NCBI GenBank assembly: GCA_963839165.1
Contig: CAWIUG010000005.1
Coordinates: 1,550,001-1,614,000, forward strand
Reading direction: 5' to 3'
DNA from: DATFVA01 sp963839165
GTDB lineage: Bacteria; Bacteroidota; Ignavibacteria; Ignavibacteriales; Ignavibacteriaceae
Length of the DNA: 64,000 nucleotides
Position numbers and translations under genes: made by a program. The notes under the pieces were generated by a model. It made no database searches. It had not been told where the DNA came from and was given only the letters and a program-made list of their open reading frames with translations. Positions 42,949-51,226 of this stretch are shown here, piece after piece (positions within the stretch are counted from its first letter, which is position 1; every line of letters begins with the position of its first letter).

Positions 42949-44202
42949 GTGAATAACAAAGCAGAAATATTGCCTAAAGAAACTGAGTTTGATATCAATA
43001 GGATAAGAGAGGATTTCCCGATTCTTAAAACTATGGTTAGAGGAAAACCTCTGTGCTATCTCGATAACGCAGCTACAACTCAGAAACCTCAGCAGGTTAT
43101 AGATGTACTTAATAATTACTATACTTCAATGAATTCCAACATTCACCGTGGGGTTCATACATTAAGCGAACGTGCAACTTCCGCGTTTGAAGAGGCAAGG
43201 GTTAAGGTAAAGAATTTTATAAATGCTGCCAGTGAAAGGGAGATCATTTTTACCCGCGGCACAACTGAATCTATCAACCTCGTGGCAAACAGCTTCGGGA
43301 GAAGTAACCTGAAGGAAGGCGACGAAATAATTATCACCGGGATGGAGCACCATTCTAATATCGTACCATGGCAGCTTATAGCGGAAGAAAAAAACGCGGT
43401 GCTTAAGGTTGTTCCTATTACAGACACGGGAGAATTAATCCTTGAAGAATTAGAAAAACTGATAACCGAACGCACCAAAATTATATCGGTCGTTTATGTC
43501 TCCAATTCACTGGGTACCATAAACCCGGTTGAAAAGATAATCGATATTGCCCATAGGCACGGCGTCCCCGTGCTGCTTGACGCCGCGCAGGCTGTAAGTC
43601 ATATTCCCGTTGATATGCAGAAGCTCGATTGTGATTTCTTTGCGTTTTCGGGACATAAACTTTATGGTCCCACCGGTATAGGCATTCTCTATGGAAAAGA
43701 AAAATTACTCGAACAGATGCCCCCGTTTATGGGAGGCGGAGATATGATCTCTAAAGTTACATTCACTAAAACAACTTATAATGAACTTCCCTTTAAATTT
43801 GAAGCAGGAACGTCGAATATTGCAGATGCTATCGGGCTGGGTGCCGCGATAGATTATGTACAATCTATCGGTCTTGATTCCATTTCAAAATACGAGAAGC
43901 ATGTACTGGAGTATGCTGCAGACTTGTTATCTCATGTTGAGGGATTACGGATAATCGGAACGGCAGCAAAGAAAAGCAGCGTTATTTCTTTTGTTCTGAA
44001 AAATGTGCATCCCCACGATGTGGGGACTTTTTTGGATTTCGAAGGAATCGCTGTGCGGACAGGACATCATTGCACCCAGCCTTTGATGGATAGATTTAAT
44101 ATTCCCGCAACTTCCCGCGCTTCTTTTGGAATATACAACACAATTGAAGAAGCAGATATTCTAGCCCGGGGAATTAAGAAAGTAATTGAGGCATTCAGCT
44201 GA
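42949..44202 (+). CDS. sufS: Cysteine desulfurase SufS
   Basis: A 417-residue PLP enzyme that takes sulfur from cysteine. LDNAATTQKPQQVIDVL is the typical start, FFAFSGHKLYGPTGIG carries the PLP lysine, and RTGHHCTQPLMDRF carries the active-site Cys. The start is GTG at 42949, immediately after the sufD stop. With SufU next to it, it belongs to the zinc-SufU-dependent type rather than the SufE type. Confidence 0.97.
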   Translation: MNNKAEILPKETEFDINRIREDFPILKTMVRGKPLCYLDNAATTQKPQQVIDVLNNYYTSMNSNIHRGVHTLSERATSAFEEARVKVKNFINAASEREIIFTRGTTESINLVANSFGRSNLKEGDEIIITGMEHHSNIVPWQLIAEEKNAVLKVVPITDTGELILEELEKLITERTKIISVVYVSNSLGTINPVEKIIDIAHRHGVPVLLDAAQAVSHIPVDMQKLDCDFFAFSGHKLYGPTGIGILYGKEKLLEQMPPFMGGGDMISKVTFTKTTYNELPFKFEAGTSNIADAIGLGAAIDYVQSIGLDSISKYEKHVLEYAADLLSHVEGLRIIGTAAKKSSVISFVLKNVHPHDVGTFLDFEGIAVRTGHHCTQPLMDRFNIPATSRASFGIYNTIEEADILARGIKKVIEAFS

Positions 44203-44657
44203 TGGATAATGAATTAAGAGAACTTTACCAGCAGGTAATACTTGACCATAATAAGAGTCCCAGAAATTTTAAGAAACTTGAGACTGCGAACCACTACGCA
44301 GAAGGATATAATCCTCTCTGCGGCGACAGGATCGATATATACGTTAAACTGGATGATGATAAAATTGAGGATATCTCATTTGTCGGGTCCGGTTGTGCTA
44401 TTTCCAAGGCTTCAGCTTCGCTCATGAGTACAATGGTTAAAGGAAAAACTATCGGCGAAGCAGATGAAATATTCAGGAAATTTCAGCATCTGATTACAGG
44501 AAAACTGGATGAAGAGGTAAATACCGATGAGGTTGGGAAGCTGGCAGTGTTTGCAGGAGTAAGAGAATTTCCTTCACGTGTAAAATGTGCGAGTTTGGCA
44601 TGGCATACTTTAATCTCGGCTTTGAAAGAACAGAACAAAACCGTAACGACAGAATGA
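44202..44657 (+). CDS. sufU: Zinc-dependent sulfur-transfer protein SufU
   Basis: A 151-residue SufU that receives sulfur from SufS. The three conserved cysteines are in NPLCGDR, GSGCAISKASASLM and RVKCASLAW, with the Asp of CGD as fourth zinc ligand. The start overlaps the sufS stop by one base. The C-terminal LAWHTL is typical. Confidence 0.96.
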   Translation: MDNELRELYQQVILDHNKSPRNFKKLETANHYAEGYNPLCGDRIDIYVKLDDDKIEDISFVGSGCAISKASASLMSTMVKGKTIGEADEIFRKFQHLITGKLDEEVNTDEVGKLAVFAGVREFPSRVKCASLAWHTLISALKEQNKTVTTE

Positions 44658-44989
44658 AAAAAGAAACATCGGAAGTGATTAATAAGCAGGAACTTGAAGA
44701 GAAGATCATAGCAATGCTGAAGACATGCTATGACCCCGAGATCCCTGTCAACATATTTGAACTCGGTTTAATTTATGAGATTCAAATTGATAATGAGGGG
44801 AACGTTGTTGTTAAGATGACCCTTACTTCACCGGCCTGCCCTGTTGCAGGATCCCTGCCCGGAGAAGTTCAGGAAAAGGTGTATTCTATACCTGAAGTAA
44901 AATATGTGAAAGTTGAGCTTGTCTGGAATCCTCCATGGGATAAGGACATGATGTCGGATGCCGCTAAGCTTGATCTTGGAATGTTATAA
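44654..44989 (+). CDS. sufT: SufT/MIP18-like Fe-S maturation protein (DUF59)
   Basis: A 111-residue DUF59 protein with the hallmark CYDPEIPVNIFELGLIYEI, followed by MTLTSPACPVAGSLPGEV and ELVWNPPWDKDMMSDAAK. Members help to move clusters from the SUF machinery to target proteins. The start at 44654 overlaps the sufU stop (ATGA); a longer frame from 44585 lies inside sufU. Confidence 0.93.
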   Translation: MKKETSEVINKQELEEKIIAMLKTCYDPEIPVNIFELGLIYEIQIDNEGNVVVKMTLTSPACPVAGSLPGEVQEKVYSIPEVKYVKVELVWNPPWDKDMMSDAAKLDLGML

Positions 44990-45020
44990 TTAATAAATCA
45001 AATAATAGGAGTAGAAAAGT

Positions 45021-45554
45021 ATGTTTAATATTATGTCGCGTCCTCCACTATACGATCAGGATGCAGTTCAGCCTATGAGAGATGCTTTAATCGCTGTAGG
45101 TTTCAAAGAATTGTTGACAACCCAGGATGTTGATGATGCAATAAATGTCAATGATGATCAGGTAGTGCTTGTTATGATTAATTCGGTTTGCGGATGTGCT
45201 GCCGGAAGCGCAAGACCGGGAGTCTCGCTCTCGCTTCAGCATAACGTTATCCCCGATCGTCTGGTTACTGGTTTTGCCGGTCAGGAGAGAGAAGCTGTCG
45301 ACAGGGTAAGGCAGTATATAAAAGGATATCCGCCTTCATCTCCCAGCATAGCGATATTTAAGAACGGCCAGCTGATGTACTTTATGCAGAGATATAATAT
45401 AGAAGGACGTTCGGCCGAAGACATCGCGTCTGACCTCAGAGAGGCATTCGATGAACTCTGTACAAAGCAGGGTCCTTCAATTTCACCTGAGGTTTTTGAA
45501 AAAGTAACTTATGCGGTACAGTGCGGATCGAAGATCCCGTTGTATAAAGGTTAA
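45021..45554 (+). CDS. BrxA/BrxB family bacilliredoxin
   Basis: A 177-residue thioredoxin-fold protein with the Cys57-Gly-Cys59 motif of BrxA/BrxB (VCGCAAGSARPG). These reduce bacillithiol mixed disulfides, and related proteins are reported to interact with Fe-S assembly. The C-terminal 35 residues extend past the normal end of the family (about 145) and contain one more Cys in AVQCGSK. It follows sufT by 31 bases. The name does not imply the BREX phage-defence system. Confidence 0.92.
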   Translation: MFNIMSRPPLYDQDAVQPMRDALIAVGFKELLTTQDVDDAINVNDDQVVLVMINSVCGCAAGSARPGVSLSLQHNVIPDRLVTGFAGQEREAVDRVRQYIKGYPPSSPSIAIFKNGQLMYFMQRYNIEGRSAEDIASDLREAFDELCTKQGPSISPEVFEKVTYAVQCGSKIPLYKG

Positions 45555-45575
45555 TTTGTAAAATTGAAATGAATA

Positions 45576-45607
45576 GAGGTTGTCCTGGTTTTTACTGAGA
45601 CAACCTC
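45576..45607 (+). terminator. Hairpin at the end of the suf cluster
   Basis: gaggttgtc (45576-45584) pairs perfectly with gacaacctc (45599-45607), with a 14-base loop. Its arms resemble those of the aconitase terminator (gaggctgtc / gacagcctc). No T run follows on the plus strand, so it could attenuate or process the transcript entering the Rrf2 gene instead of ending it. Confidence 0.5.
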
Positions 45608-45633
45608 GATATTACCAAAAGAAAAATAACAAA

Positions 45634-46113
45634 ATGAAATTCAGTACCCAGGAAGAATACGGTTTGCGATGTCTGATCAGGATAGCAAAATCCAAATCCC
45701 CTAATGGATTAACCATCCCCGAAATAAGTGAGCTTGAAGGACTATCAACCGCTCATGTCGGCAAGCTTCTGCGTATCCTGCGATTGGGTGAATTTATTGA
45801 AAGCAGCCGTGGTCAAACAGGCGGTTATAAGCTTGCCCGGCCCCCTGATGAGATCATTATCGGTGAGGCTCTTGCGGCACTCGGCGGTAAGCTCTATGAG
45901 TCTTCTTTCTGCGACATTCATTCGGGCGTTCAGAATATCTGTACTAATACAATCGACTGTTCTATCCGTTCGCTGTGGAGTAAAGTGCAGTCGCTGCTCG
46001 ATAGTGTACTTAATAAACTGACGCTTAAAGATCTTCTGGGTAATGAAGATGAGGTCTCCTCAATCGTAACCGGCTTCACCCAGGAAATAAATCCTCTTCC
46101 TAATGAGAATTAA
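45634..46113 (+). CDS. Rrf2 family regulator with three cysteines
   Basis: A 159-residue winged-helix regulator. MKFSTQEEYGLRCLIRIAK is the Rrf2 start, TIPEISELEGLSTAHVGKLL is the recognition region, and RGQTGGYKLARP the wing. Cys93, Cys103 and Cys109 form a cluster-binding trio like IscR (Cys92, 98, 104) with wider first spacing. An Fe-S sensor that adjusts suf expression is the natural inference. The start at 45634 is chosen on homology; an upstream in-frame start at 45580 lies in the hairpin. Confidence 0.9.
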   Translation: MKFSTQEEYGLRCLIRIAKSKSPNGLTIPEISELEGLSTAHVGKLLRILRLGEFIESSRGQTGGYKLARPPDEIIIGEALAALGGKLYESSFCDIHSGVQNICTNTIDCSIRSLWSKVQSLLDSVLNKLTLKDLLGNEDEVSSIVTGFTQEINPLPNEN

Positions 46114-46180
46114 TCAGCCGTTATTACCCTTATAACCGGATAATACTCCCCTTCCTTTATCCAGTCTCTTAACCTGGAGC

Positions 46181-46525
46181 TTATTCTATGTTCAGACTGT
46201 CAGCCGCTGCTTGTTTTATGTACCCTTCCTTTACCAGCCCGTCGTTCGATCTATATATAGTTATGGATATTTCCGTTGTGTTGAAGTAACCCGTTGAGGT
46301 TATCTTTATCCCCTCATATTCCTTTTCCATTTTTACTGATGAATAGAGTCTCTCATCGGCAATCAGATCACTTTGTATGCGCGCCTTCTTTTCGGGTATA
46401 TTCGCAAGTGCCCAGTATACTCCTTTTTTGGCATTCTGATAGGCAGTGTCCAGGTTTTTCTCCATATCCTGCTGGGCAATTAAAGTGAACGGTACAAGGA
46501 ATAAAATTAAAACAAGTGATTTCAT
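46181..46525 (-). CDS. Small exported protein, unknown function
   Basis: A 114-residue protein with a signal peptide (MKSLVLILFLVPFTLIAQQD) and a mature part of about 95 residues, opening with a helix (AYQNAKKGVYWALANIPEKK) and ending in beta strands. The family was not recognised. It faces the Rrf2 gene and is divergent from the TetR regulator, with the TetR operators between, so it might share that control. Confidence 0.65.
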   Translation of the reverse strand: MKSLVLILFLVPFTLIAQQDMEKNLDTAYQNAKKGVYWALANIPEKKARIQSDLIADERLYSSVKMEKEYEGIKITSTGYFNTTEISITIYRSNDGLVKEGYIKQAAADSLNIE

Positions 46526-46582
46526 CGAAATCCCCTCCCATTTTTGCTGTTAAAAATAATAAAATTCATACTAATTTTAACC

Positions 46583-46653
46583 GGAAACTGATTCTTGACA
46601 AATTAGTTTCCATTGGTTAAATTGGAAACTGTAATTATTAAAAATAGTTTCCA
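46583..46653 (+). promoter_or_regulatory. Promoter and twin operators of the TetR-exporter operon
   Basis: Two copies of GGAAACTG, 14 bases, AGTTTCCA: 46583-46612 and 46624-46653, exactly 41 bases apart. The same half-sites also form AGTTTCCA, ten bases, TGGAAACT across 46605-46630. A promoter TTGACA (46595-46600), 17 bases, TAAATT (46618-46623) lies among them. Regulator binding would block the promoter, which points to autorepression. Confidence 0.75.
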
Positions 46654-46660
46654 ATGTAGG

Positions 46661-47272
46661 ATGGACGAAGAAAAACAGAAAATACTCGACGAATCTACTA
46701 AGGTCTTTATGCAGGAGGGATTCTACAAAACCCCAATGGATGAGATTGCAAAAAGTCTGAAGATAAGTAAGAAAACGATTTATAAGTATTTTGATTCAAA
46801 GGAGATACTTGTTAAAGAGGTTGTTCACAATTTCCTCCTTCAGAATAAATTTCTTATCCAGGATATTCTCGGCTCAGATGATGATGCTGTTACCAAGGCG
46901 TTTAACTTATTTCAGCACCTGGGAAAGATTTTACTCAGAGTAAGTAATAAATGGATAGAAGACCTCCAGGCACATTACCAGGATCTCTGGAAAGAGATTG
47001 ATGAATTCAGAACGAAAATGATGCTTGCGAATATAGCTAAACTTATAAACCAGGGGAAGAATGAAGGATTTATTGTCGACTATCCTACCGACATTATTGT
47101 AATGTTTTTTGTCTCCTCAGTTAGAGGAATAATAAATCCTGATTTTTTAATTCAGCACAAACTTGAACCTGAAACAATTATGCCCCCCACTATCAGTCTG
47201 CTCATGAATGCGATACTGACTGACAGGGGCAAAGAACTTTTTAATAAACTTCAACCCGGAGTTGACAAATGA
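46661..47272 (+). CDS. TetR family transcriptional repressor
   Basis: A 203-residue regulator. The N-terminal DNA-binding domain is KILDESTKVFMQEGFYKTPM, then DEIAKSLKISKKTIYKYFDS, the usual TetR helix-turn-helix. The C-terminal ligand domain (about 50-203) is not like one known group. The start at 46661 is preferred since the longer frame from 46613 runs through the operator half-sites. It overlaps the next gene by four bases (ATGA), so it is made with the exporter it presumably represses. Confidence 0.92.
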   Translation: MDEEKQKILDESTKVFMQEGFYKTPMDEIAKSLKISKKTIYKYFDSKEILVKEVVHNFLLQNKFLIQDILGSDDDAVTKAFNLFQHLGKILLRVSNKWIEDLQAHYQDLWKEIDEFRTKMMLANIAKLINQGKNEGFIVDYPTDIIVMFFVSSVRGIINPDFLIQHKLEPETIMPPTISLLMNAILTDRGKELFNKLQPGVDK

Positions 47273-48228
47273 AAAAGGTACTTCTGATTTTTATAACAGG
47301 ATTTATTCTATATGGCTGCGGCGGTAATGATAATCCTAACCTTATTGATGCCTCAGGAAATATCGAAGCCACAAATGTAATAGTAAGCTCAAAAGTTAAT
47401 GGTGAAATAGAAAAAATATTGTATGATGAAGGCCAGTTTGTAAACGAAGGCGATACGGTCATGATCATAGACCATGAAACCCTTCAGCTTCAGCTCGACC
47501 AGGCAGAGGCCTCTGTTGAAGCCGCACGTGCTCAGCTGGAACTCCTGAAGAAAGGCGCCCGTAAGGAGGATATTGTCCAGGGAGAAGAAGCTGTAAAGCA
47601 GGCTCAGGTGAATTACGACCTTGCAAAGAAAGATAAAGAACGGATGGAGAATCTCTACCAGGCCAAATCTATCTCTCAGAACCAGTATGATAATGCGATG
47701 GCTAAGTTTGAGCTTTCACAGGCTCAGCTTAATTCGGCAAAAGAAAACCTAACCAAGCTGAAGAATTTCGCCCGGCCTGAAGAAATTCAGCAGGCCGAGG
47801 CAAACCTTGACAGGCAGACGGCCGCGTCTAAGCTGCTGAAGAAGAGCATTAACGATTCATACGTTCAGTCGCCTATAAATGGCATAATCGTAGATAAGTT
47901 TTTTGAGAAGGGTGAAACGGTTACCCAGATGTCGTCGCTCTTCAAGGTATCTGATCTCAGAACTGTCGACCTTGTCATCTATGTTTCGGAAGAGGAGCTT
48001 GGACGGGTTCAGCTTGGCCAGAAGGCGGATGTAAGCGTGGATGCTTATCCGGGGAAATCATACCAGGGGAAGGTTATCTATATATCACCCGAAGCTGAAT
48101 TTACACCTAAGAATATCCAGACGAAAGATGAAAGAACAAAGCTTGTCTTTGCAGTAAAAATAAGAATCGATAATCCAAAGTATGAACTTAAGCCCGGCAT
48201 GCCTGCCGATGCATCCGTTCATATTTAA
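47269..48228 (+). CDS. HlyD-type membrane fusion lipoprotein (YbhG-like)
   Basis: A 319-residue periplasmic adaptor. A lipobox is present in the signal (LYGCGG, Cys17). Order: lipoyl half-motif (VSSKVNGEIEKILYDEGQFV), coiled-coil hairpin of about 110 residues (65-180), second lipoyl half (SPINGIIVDKFFEKGETV), then the beta-barrel (KPGMPADASVHI at the end). It links the ABC permeases to an outer-membrane channel, which is not encoded here. Confidence 0.92.
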   Translation: MKKVLLIFITGFILYGCGGNDNPNLIDASGNIEATNVIVSSKVNGEIEKILYDEGQFVNEGDTVMIIDHETLQLQLDQAEASVEAARAQLELLKKGARKEDIVQGEEAVKQAQVNYDLAKKDKERMENLYQAKSISQNQYDNAMAKFELSQAQLNSAKENLTKLKNFARPEEIQQAEANLDRQTAASKLLKKSINDSYVQSPINGIIVDKFFEKGETVTQMSSLFKVSDLRTVDLVIYVSEEELGRVQLGQKADVSVDAYPGKSYQGKVIYISPEAEFTPKNIQTKDERTKLVFAVKIRIDNPKYELKPGMPADASVHI

Positions 48229-48252
48229 TTTTAAGATTGAAGATGTGATGAG

Positions 48253-49161
48253 ATGGCGATTAAAATAGATGGTTTAAAGAAATCTTTCGGGAACGTTGAA
48301 GCCGTAAAAGGAATTTCTTTTACGGTTAATAAGGGCGAAATGTTCGGACTTGTGGGTCCCGACGGCGCAGGCAAAACAACATCCATAAGGACCCTCTGCG
48401 GGTTGATCGATCCGGATGAAGGGAGCGTTACTGTACTGGGTGATAATATCAAAACGCATAAAAGGAAGGTTCAGAAGAAAATAGGATACCTGTCACAGAA
48501 GTTTAGTCTGTACGGCGACCTCACCGTTGATGAGAATATCGAGTTCTTCGCTGATATTCACGGAGTAAAAAACTATGAGAAAAGACGGGATGAACTGCTT
48601 GAGTTTACACGGCTTACACCTTTCAGAGCACGACTGGTAGATAATCTTTCCGGCGGTATGAAACAGAAACTTGCCCTCGCCTGCAGCCTTATCCATAAAC
48701 CTGAAATTATTTTCCTCGATGAACCTACAACAGGAGTCGATCCTGTGTCACGAAGGGATTTCTGGAAGATCCTTTCCAGTCTTATCAAAGAAGGAATAAC
48801 AATATTTATGTCAACTCCCTATCTTGATGAAGCGGAACGCTGCAACAGGGTTGCCCTTATGAACAAGGGCGAGATAATCAGTATCGATGAACCCCGGAAG
48901 ATCAGGGAATCAATTCATAAGGAAATAATCGAGATCGTCTCACCACAGGCAAGAGAGGCTTATAAGCTCGTACAGCAGAATATGGATAATGAGGTACAGC
49001 TGTTCGGCGACAGGATAAATGTTGTTGCTGATAGTTATGAAAAAGAATATGGTAATATTGAAACCCTTCTTAAACAGAACGGTGTGGCCATCGAAAGCTC
49101 AAGGAGCATTCCACCCTCACTGGAAAATGTATTTATTCACCTTGTGAAGGAAGCAAGCTGA
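48253..49161 (+). CDS. ABC exporter ATPase 1 (YbhF N-half-like)
   Basis: A 302-residue ATP-binding protein. Walker A is GPDGAGKTT, the signature LSGGMKQKL and Walker B IIFLDEPTTGVDP. It matches the first half of E. coli YbhF. Its TGA overlaps the ATG of the second ATPase at 49161 (TGATG). Confidence 0.94.
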   Translation: MAIKIDGLKKSFGNVEAVKGISFTVNKGEMFGLVGPDGAGKTTSIRTLCGLIDPDEGSVTVLGDNIKTHKRKVQKKIGYLSQKFSLYGDLTVDENIEFFADIHGVKNYEKRRDELLEFTRLTPFRARLVDNLSGGMKQKLALACSLIHKPEIIFLDEPTTGVDPVSRRDFWKILSSLIKEGITIFMSTPYLDEAERCNRVALMNKGEIISIDEPRKIRESIHKEIIEIVSPQAREAYKLVQQNMDNEVQLFGDRINVVADSYEKEYGNIETLLKQNGVAIESSRSIPPSLENVFIHLVKEAS

Positions 49162-50085
49162 TGAATACAATTGAAGTAAAAGAGCTTACAAAGCAGTTCG
49201 GGAAGTTCACCGCAGTCGACCATGTACTCTTTTAACGTACAGAAGGGTGAGGTTTTTGGTTTCCTGGGCGCGAATGGTGCGGGTAAATCCACTACAATTA
49301 AAATGCTCTGCGGTATACTCGTTCCTACTTCAGGCGATGCTCTGGTTGCGGGCTTTAGTGTTATGAATGAACCGGATAGTGTTAAGAGAAGTATCGGCTA
49401 TATGTCGCAGCGCTTCTCCTTATATGACGACCTCACGGTTGAAGAGAATATTAACTTCTTCGGGGGTGTGTACGGACTGGAAGGCGATGAACTCCGTGAA
49501 AGAAAGAAGTGGGTGCTGGATATCGCCAACCTTCAGGGAAAACAGAAACTCCTCACGGGCTCACTGCCGGGGGGAATTAAGCAGCGTCTCGCGCTTGGTA
49601 CTGCCGTAATCCACCGTCCCGGTATCGTATTCCTTGATGAACCAACCAGCGGTGTTGATCCTATTTCCCGCAGAAATTTCTGGGAGCTTATAAATGACCT
49701 CTCCGGAGAAGGTACAACCGTACTCGTTACTACCCACTACCTCGAAGAGGCTGAATACTGCAATAATATAATTCTGATAAACGCCGGTAAACTGATAGCG
49801 GAAGGAGCTTCCAAGGTGCTGAAGACGGAGTACATAAAGAATCCTATTTTTGAAATTGAATGCGATAAAGTTGTTGACGCGCTTGAACTTATGGAGAAAC
49901 AGGATTTCGTCAGCGAGACGTCAATATTCGGAAACCAGATCCATCTTATCGTGAATAATAAATTTGAAAGTAAGGACCAGATTGCGTTCGTGCTGAAGAG
50001 AAACGGTATTTCCGTGAAGCGTATCGATCAGATCATCCCGACCCTGGAGGATGTGTTTATTCACCTGCTGGAAGGTAAAGAGTAA
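49161..50085 (+). CDS. ABC exporter ATPase 2 (YbhF C-half-like), frameshifted near its start
   Basis: The proper start is the ATG at 49161 (MNTIEVKELTKQFGKFTAVD), which then meets a stop at 49233. The rest of the protein reads in the next frame from about 49222 (FNVQKGEVFGFLGANGAGKS) to 50085. The total of 925 bases is one more than a multiple of three, so one extra base near 49221-49228 explains the break. Walker A GANGAGKST, Walker B IVFLDEPTSGVDP and the signature LPGGIKQRL are intact; Pro in place of Ser in the signature resembles the second half of YbhF. A shortened 287-residue protein from the ATG at 49222 would lack the first strand. Either a sequencing error or recent damage. Confidence 0.85.
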
Positions 50086-50088
50086 AAA

Positions 50089-51219
50089 GTGTTTACGAGA
50101 ATATTTGCAATATCGAAGAAAGAAGTGCGTCAGCTGCTGCGCGATAAACGGATGCTCTATGTGCTGTTTGTATTCCCGTTCGTTCTCCTCATTCTTTTCG
50201 GTTATGCGATAAACTTCGATGTTCATCATATTAAGCTGGCCGTATACGACAGGGATAATTCTGAAATTACAAGAGACTACCTTAACCGCCTGACAAGCTC
50301 CAGCTACTTCGATCTGGTGGATCATCTCAGTTCAGAAGACCGGATAAGAACTACACTCGACCGTGGAAATGCACAGGTAGTGCTGGTCTTTCCTCAGGAT
50401 TTCTCTCAGAATATTTATTCCGGGAAGCAGGTGAATGTGCAGATACTAGTCGCGGGTGTGGATGCTAATACCGCTTCTGTAATTATGAATTATATGAGGG
50501 CGGCTTCCGCATCCTTTTCGCAGAATCTTACAAATGAATTGCTGAGGGTAAGAGGCCGGCAGTTCTTAGTCCCCATTGATCTTGAACCGAGGTTCCTCTA
50601 TAATCCCGATCTTAATTCAACCCGTTATCTTATACCGGGACTGATATCGATGATCCTCATAATGACGGCCGTAATTTCTATCGCCCTGTCTATTGTAAGA
50701 GAAAAAGAAAGAGGAACGATGGAGCAGATAAATGTCTCCCCTCTTTCCTCTGTTGAATTGCTGATAGGGAAAACAATTCCCTACACAATAATTGCCCTGC
50801 TTGTGGCCTCAATGATCCTGTTTGCAGGATACCTGTTATTTGATGTAACCGTTAAAGGAAGCGTGCTTCTGCTGTTTCTTTCAACTTTCATCTTCCTCTT
50901 TGCCTCACTTAACCTTGGTATACTCATATCAACAATCTCTGATTCTCAGCAGGTCGCCTTTCAGCTGGCCGCTTTAATTTCACTGCTTCCTTCTTTCCTT
51001 TTGTCAGGATTCGTTTTCCCGATTGAAAGTATGCCCCCTGTAATTCAGATCTTTACGAATATTACCCCGGTGAAGTTTTATATAGTGGTACTGAGAGATA
51101 TTCTTCTGAAAGGAGTAGGACTTGAAGCTTTCTGGGATCAGCTGATCTATCTGCTCATCTTTTCTGTTGTCTTCCTGGGACTTGCAGCAGTAATTAACCG
51201 TAGGAGTAAGACTATATAG
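50089..51219 (+). CDS. ABC-2 type permease 1 (YbhS/YbhR-like)
   Basis: A 376-residue exporter permease: one N-terminal helix (FVFPFVLLILFGYAINFDVH), a large periplasmic domain (about 45-170), then five or six C-terminal helices. VREKERGTMEQINVSPLSSV is the conserved ABC-2 loop and LLSGFVFPIESMPPVIQ the typical late segment. The start is GTG at 50089, three bases after the ATPase. It should pair with the permease at 51227. Confidence 0.93.
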   Translation: MFTRIFAISKKEVRQLLRDKRMLYVLFVFPFVLLILFGYAINFDVHHIKLAVYDRDNSEITRDYLNRLTSSSYFDLVDHLSSEDRIRTTLDRGNAQVVLVFPQDFSQNIYSGKQVNVQILVAGVDANTASVIMNYMRAASASFSQNLTNELLRVRGRQFLVPIDLEPRFLYNPDLNSTRYLIPGLISMILIMTAVISIALSIVREKERGTMEQINVSPLSSVELLIGKTIPYTIIALLVASMILFAGYLLFDVTVKGSVLLLFLSTFIFLFASLNLGILISTISDSQQVAFQLAALISLLPSFLLSGFVFPIESMPPVIQIFTNITPVKFYIVVLRDILLKGVGLEAFWDQLIYLLIFSVVFLGLAAVINRRSKTI

Positions 51220-51226
51220 GTCCGTT

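Noticed and set aside
45021..45554. BREX phage-defence gene suggested by the name BrxA/BrxB
   Set aside because: The protein has the Cys-Gly-Cys thioredoxin fold of bacilliredoxins. No PglX, PglZ or BrxC is nearby.
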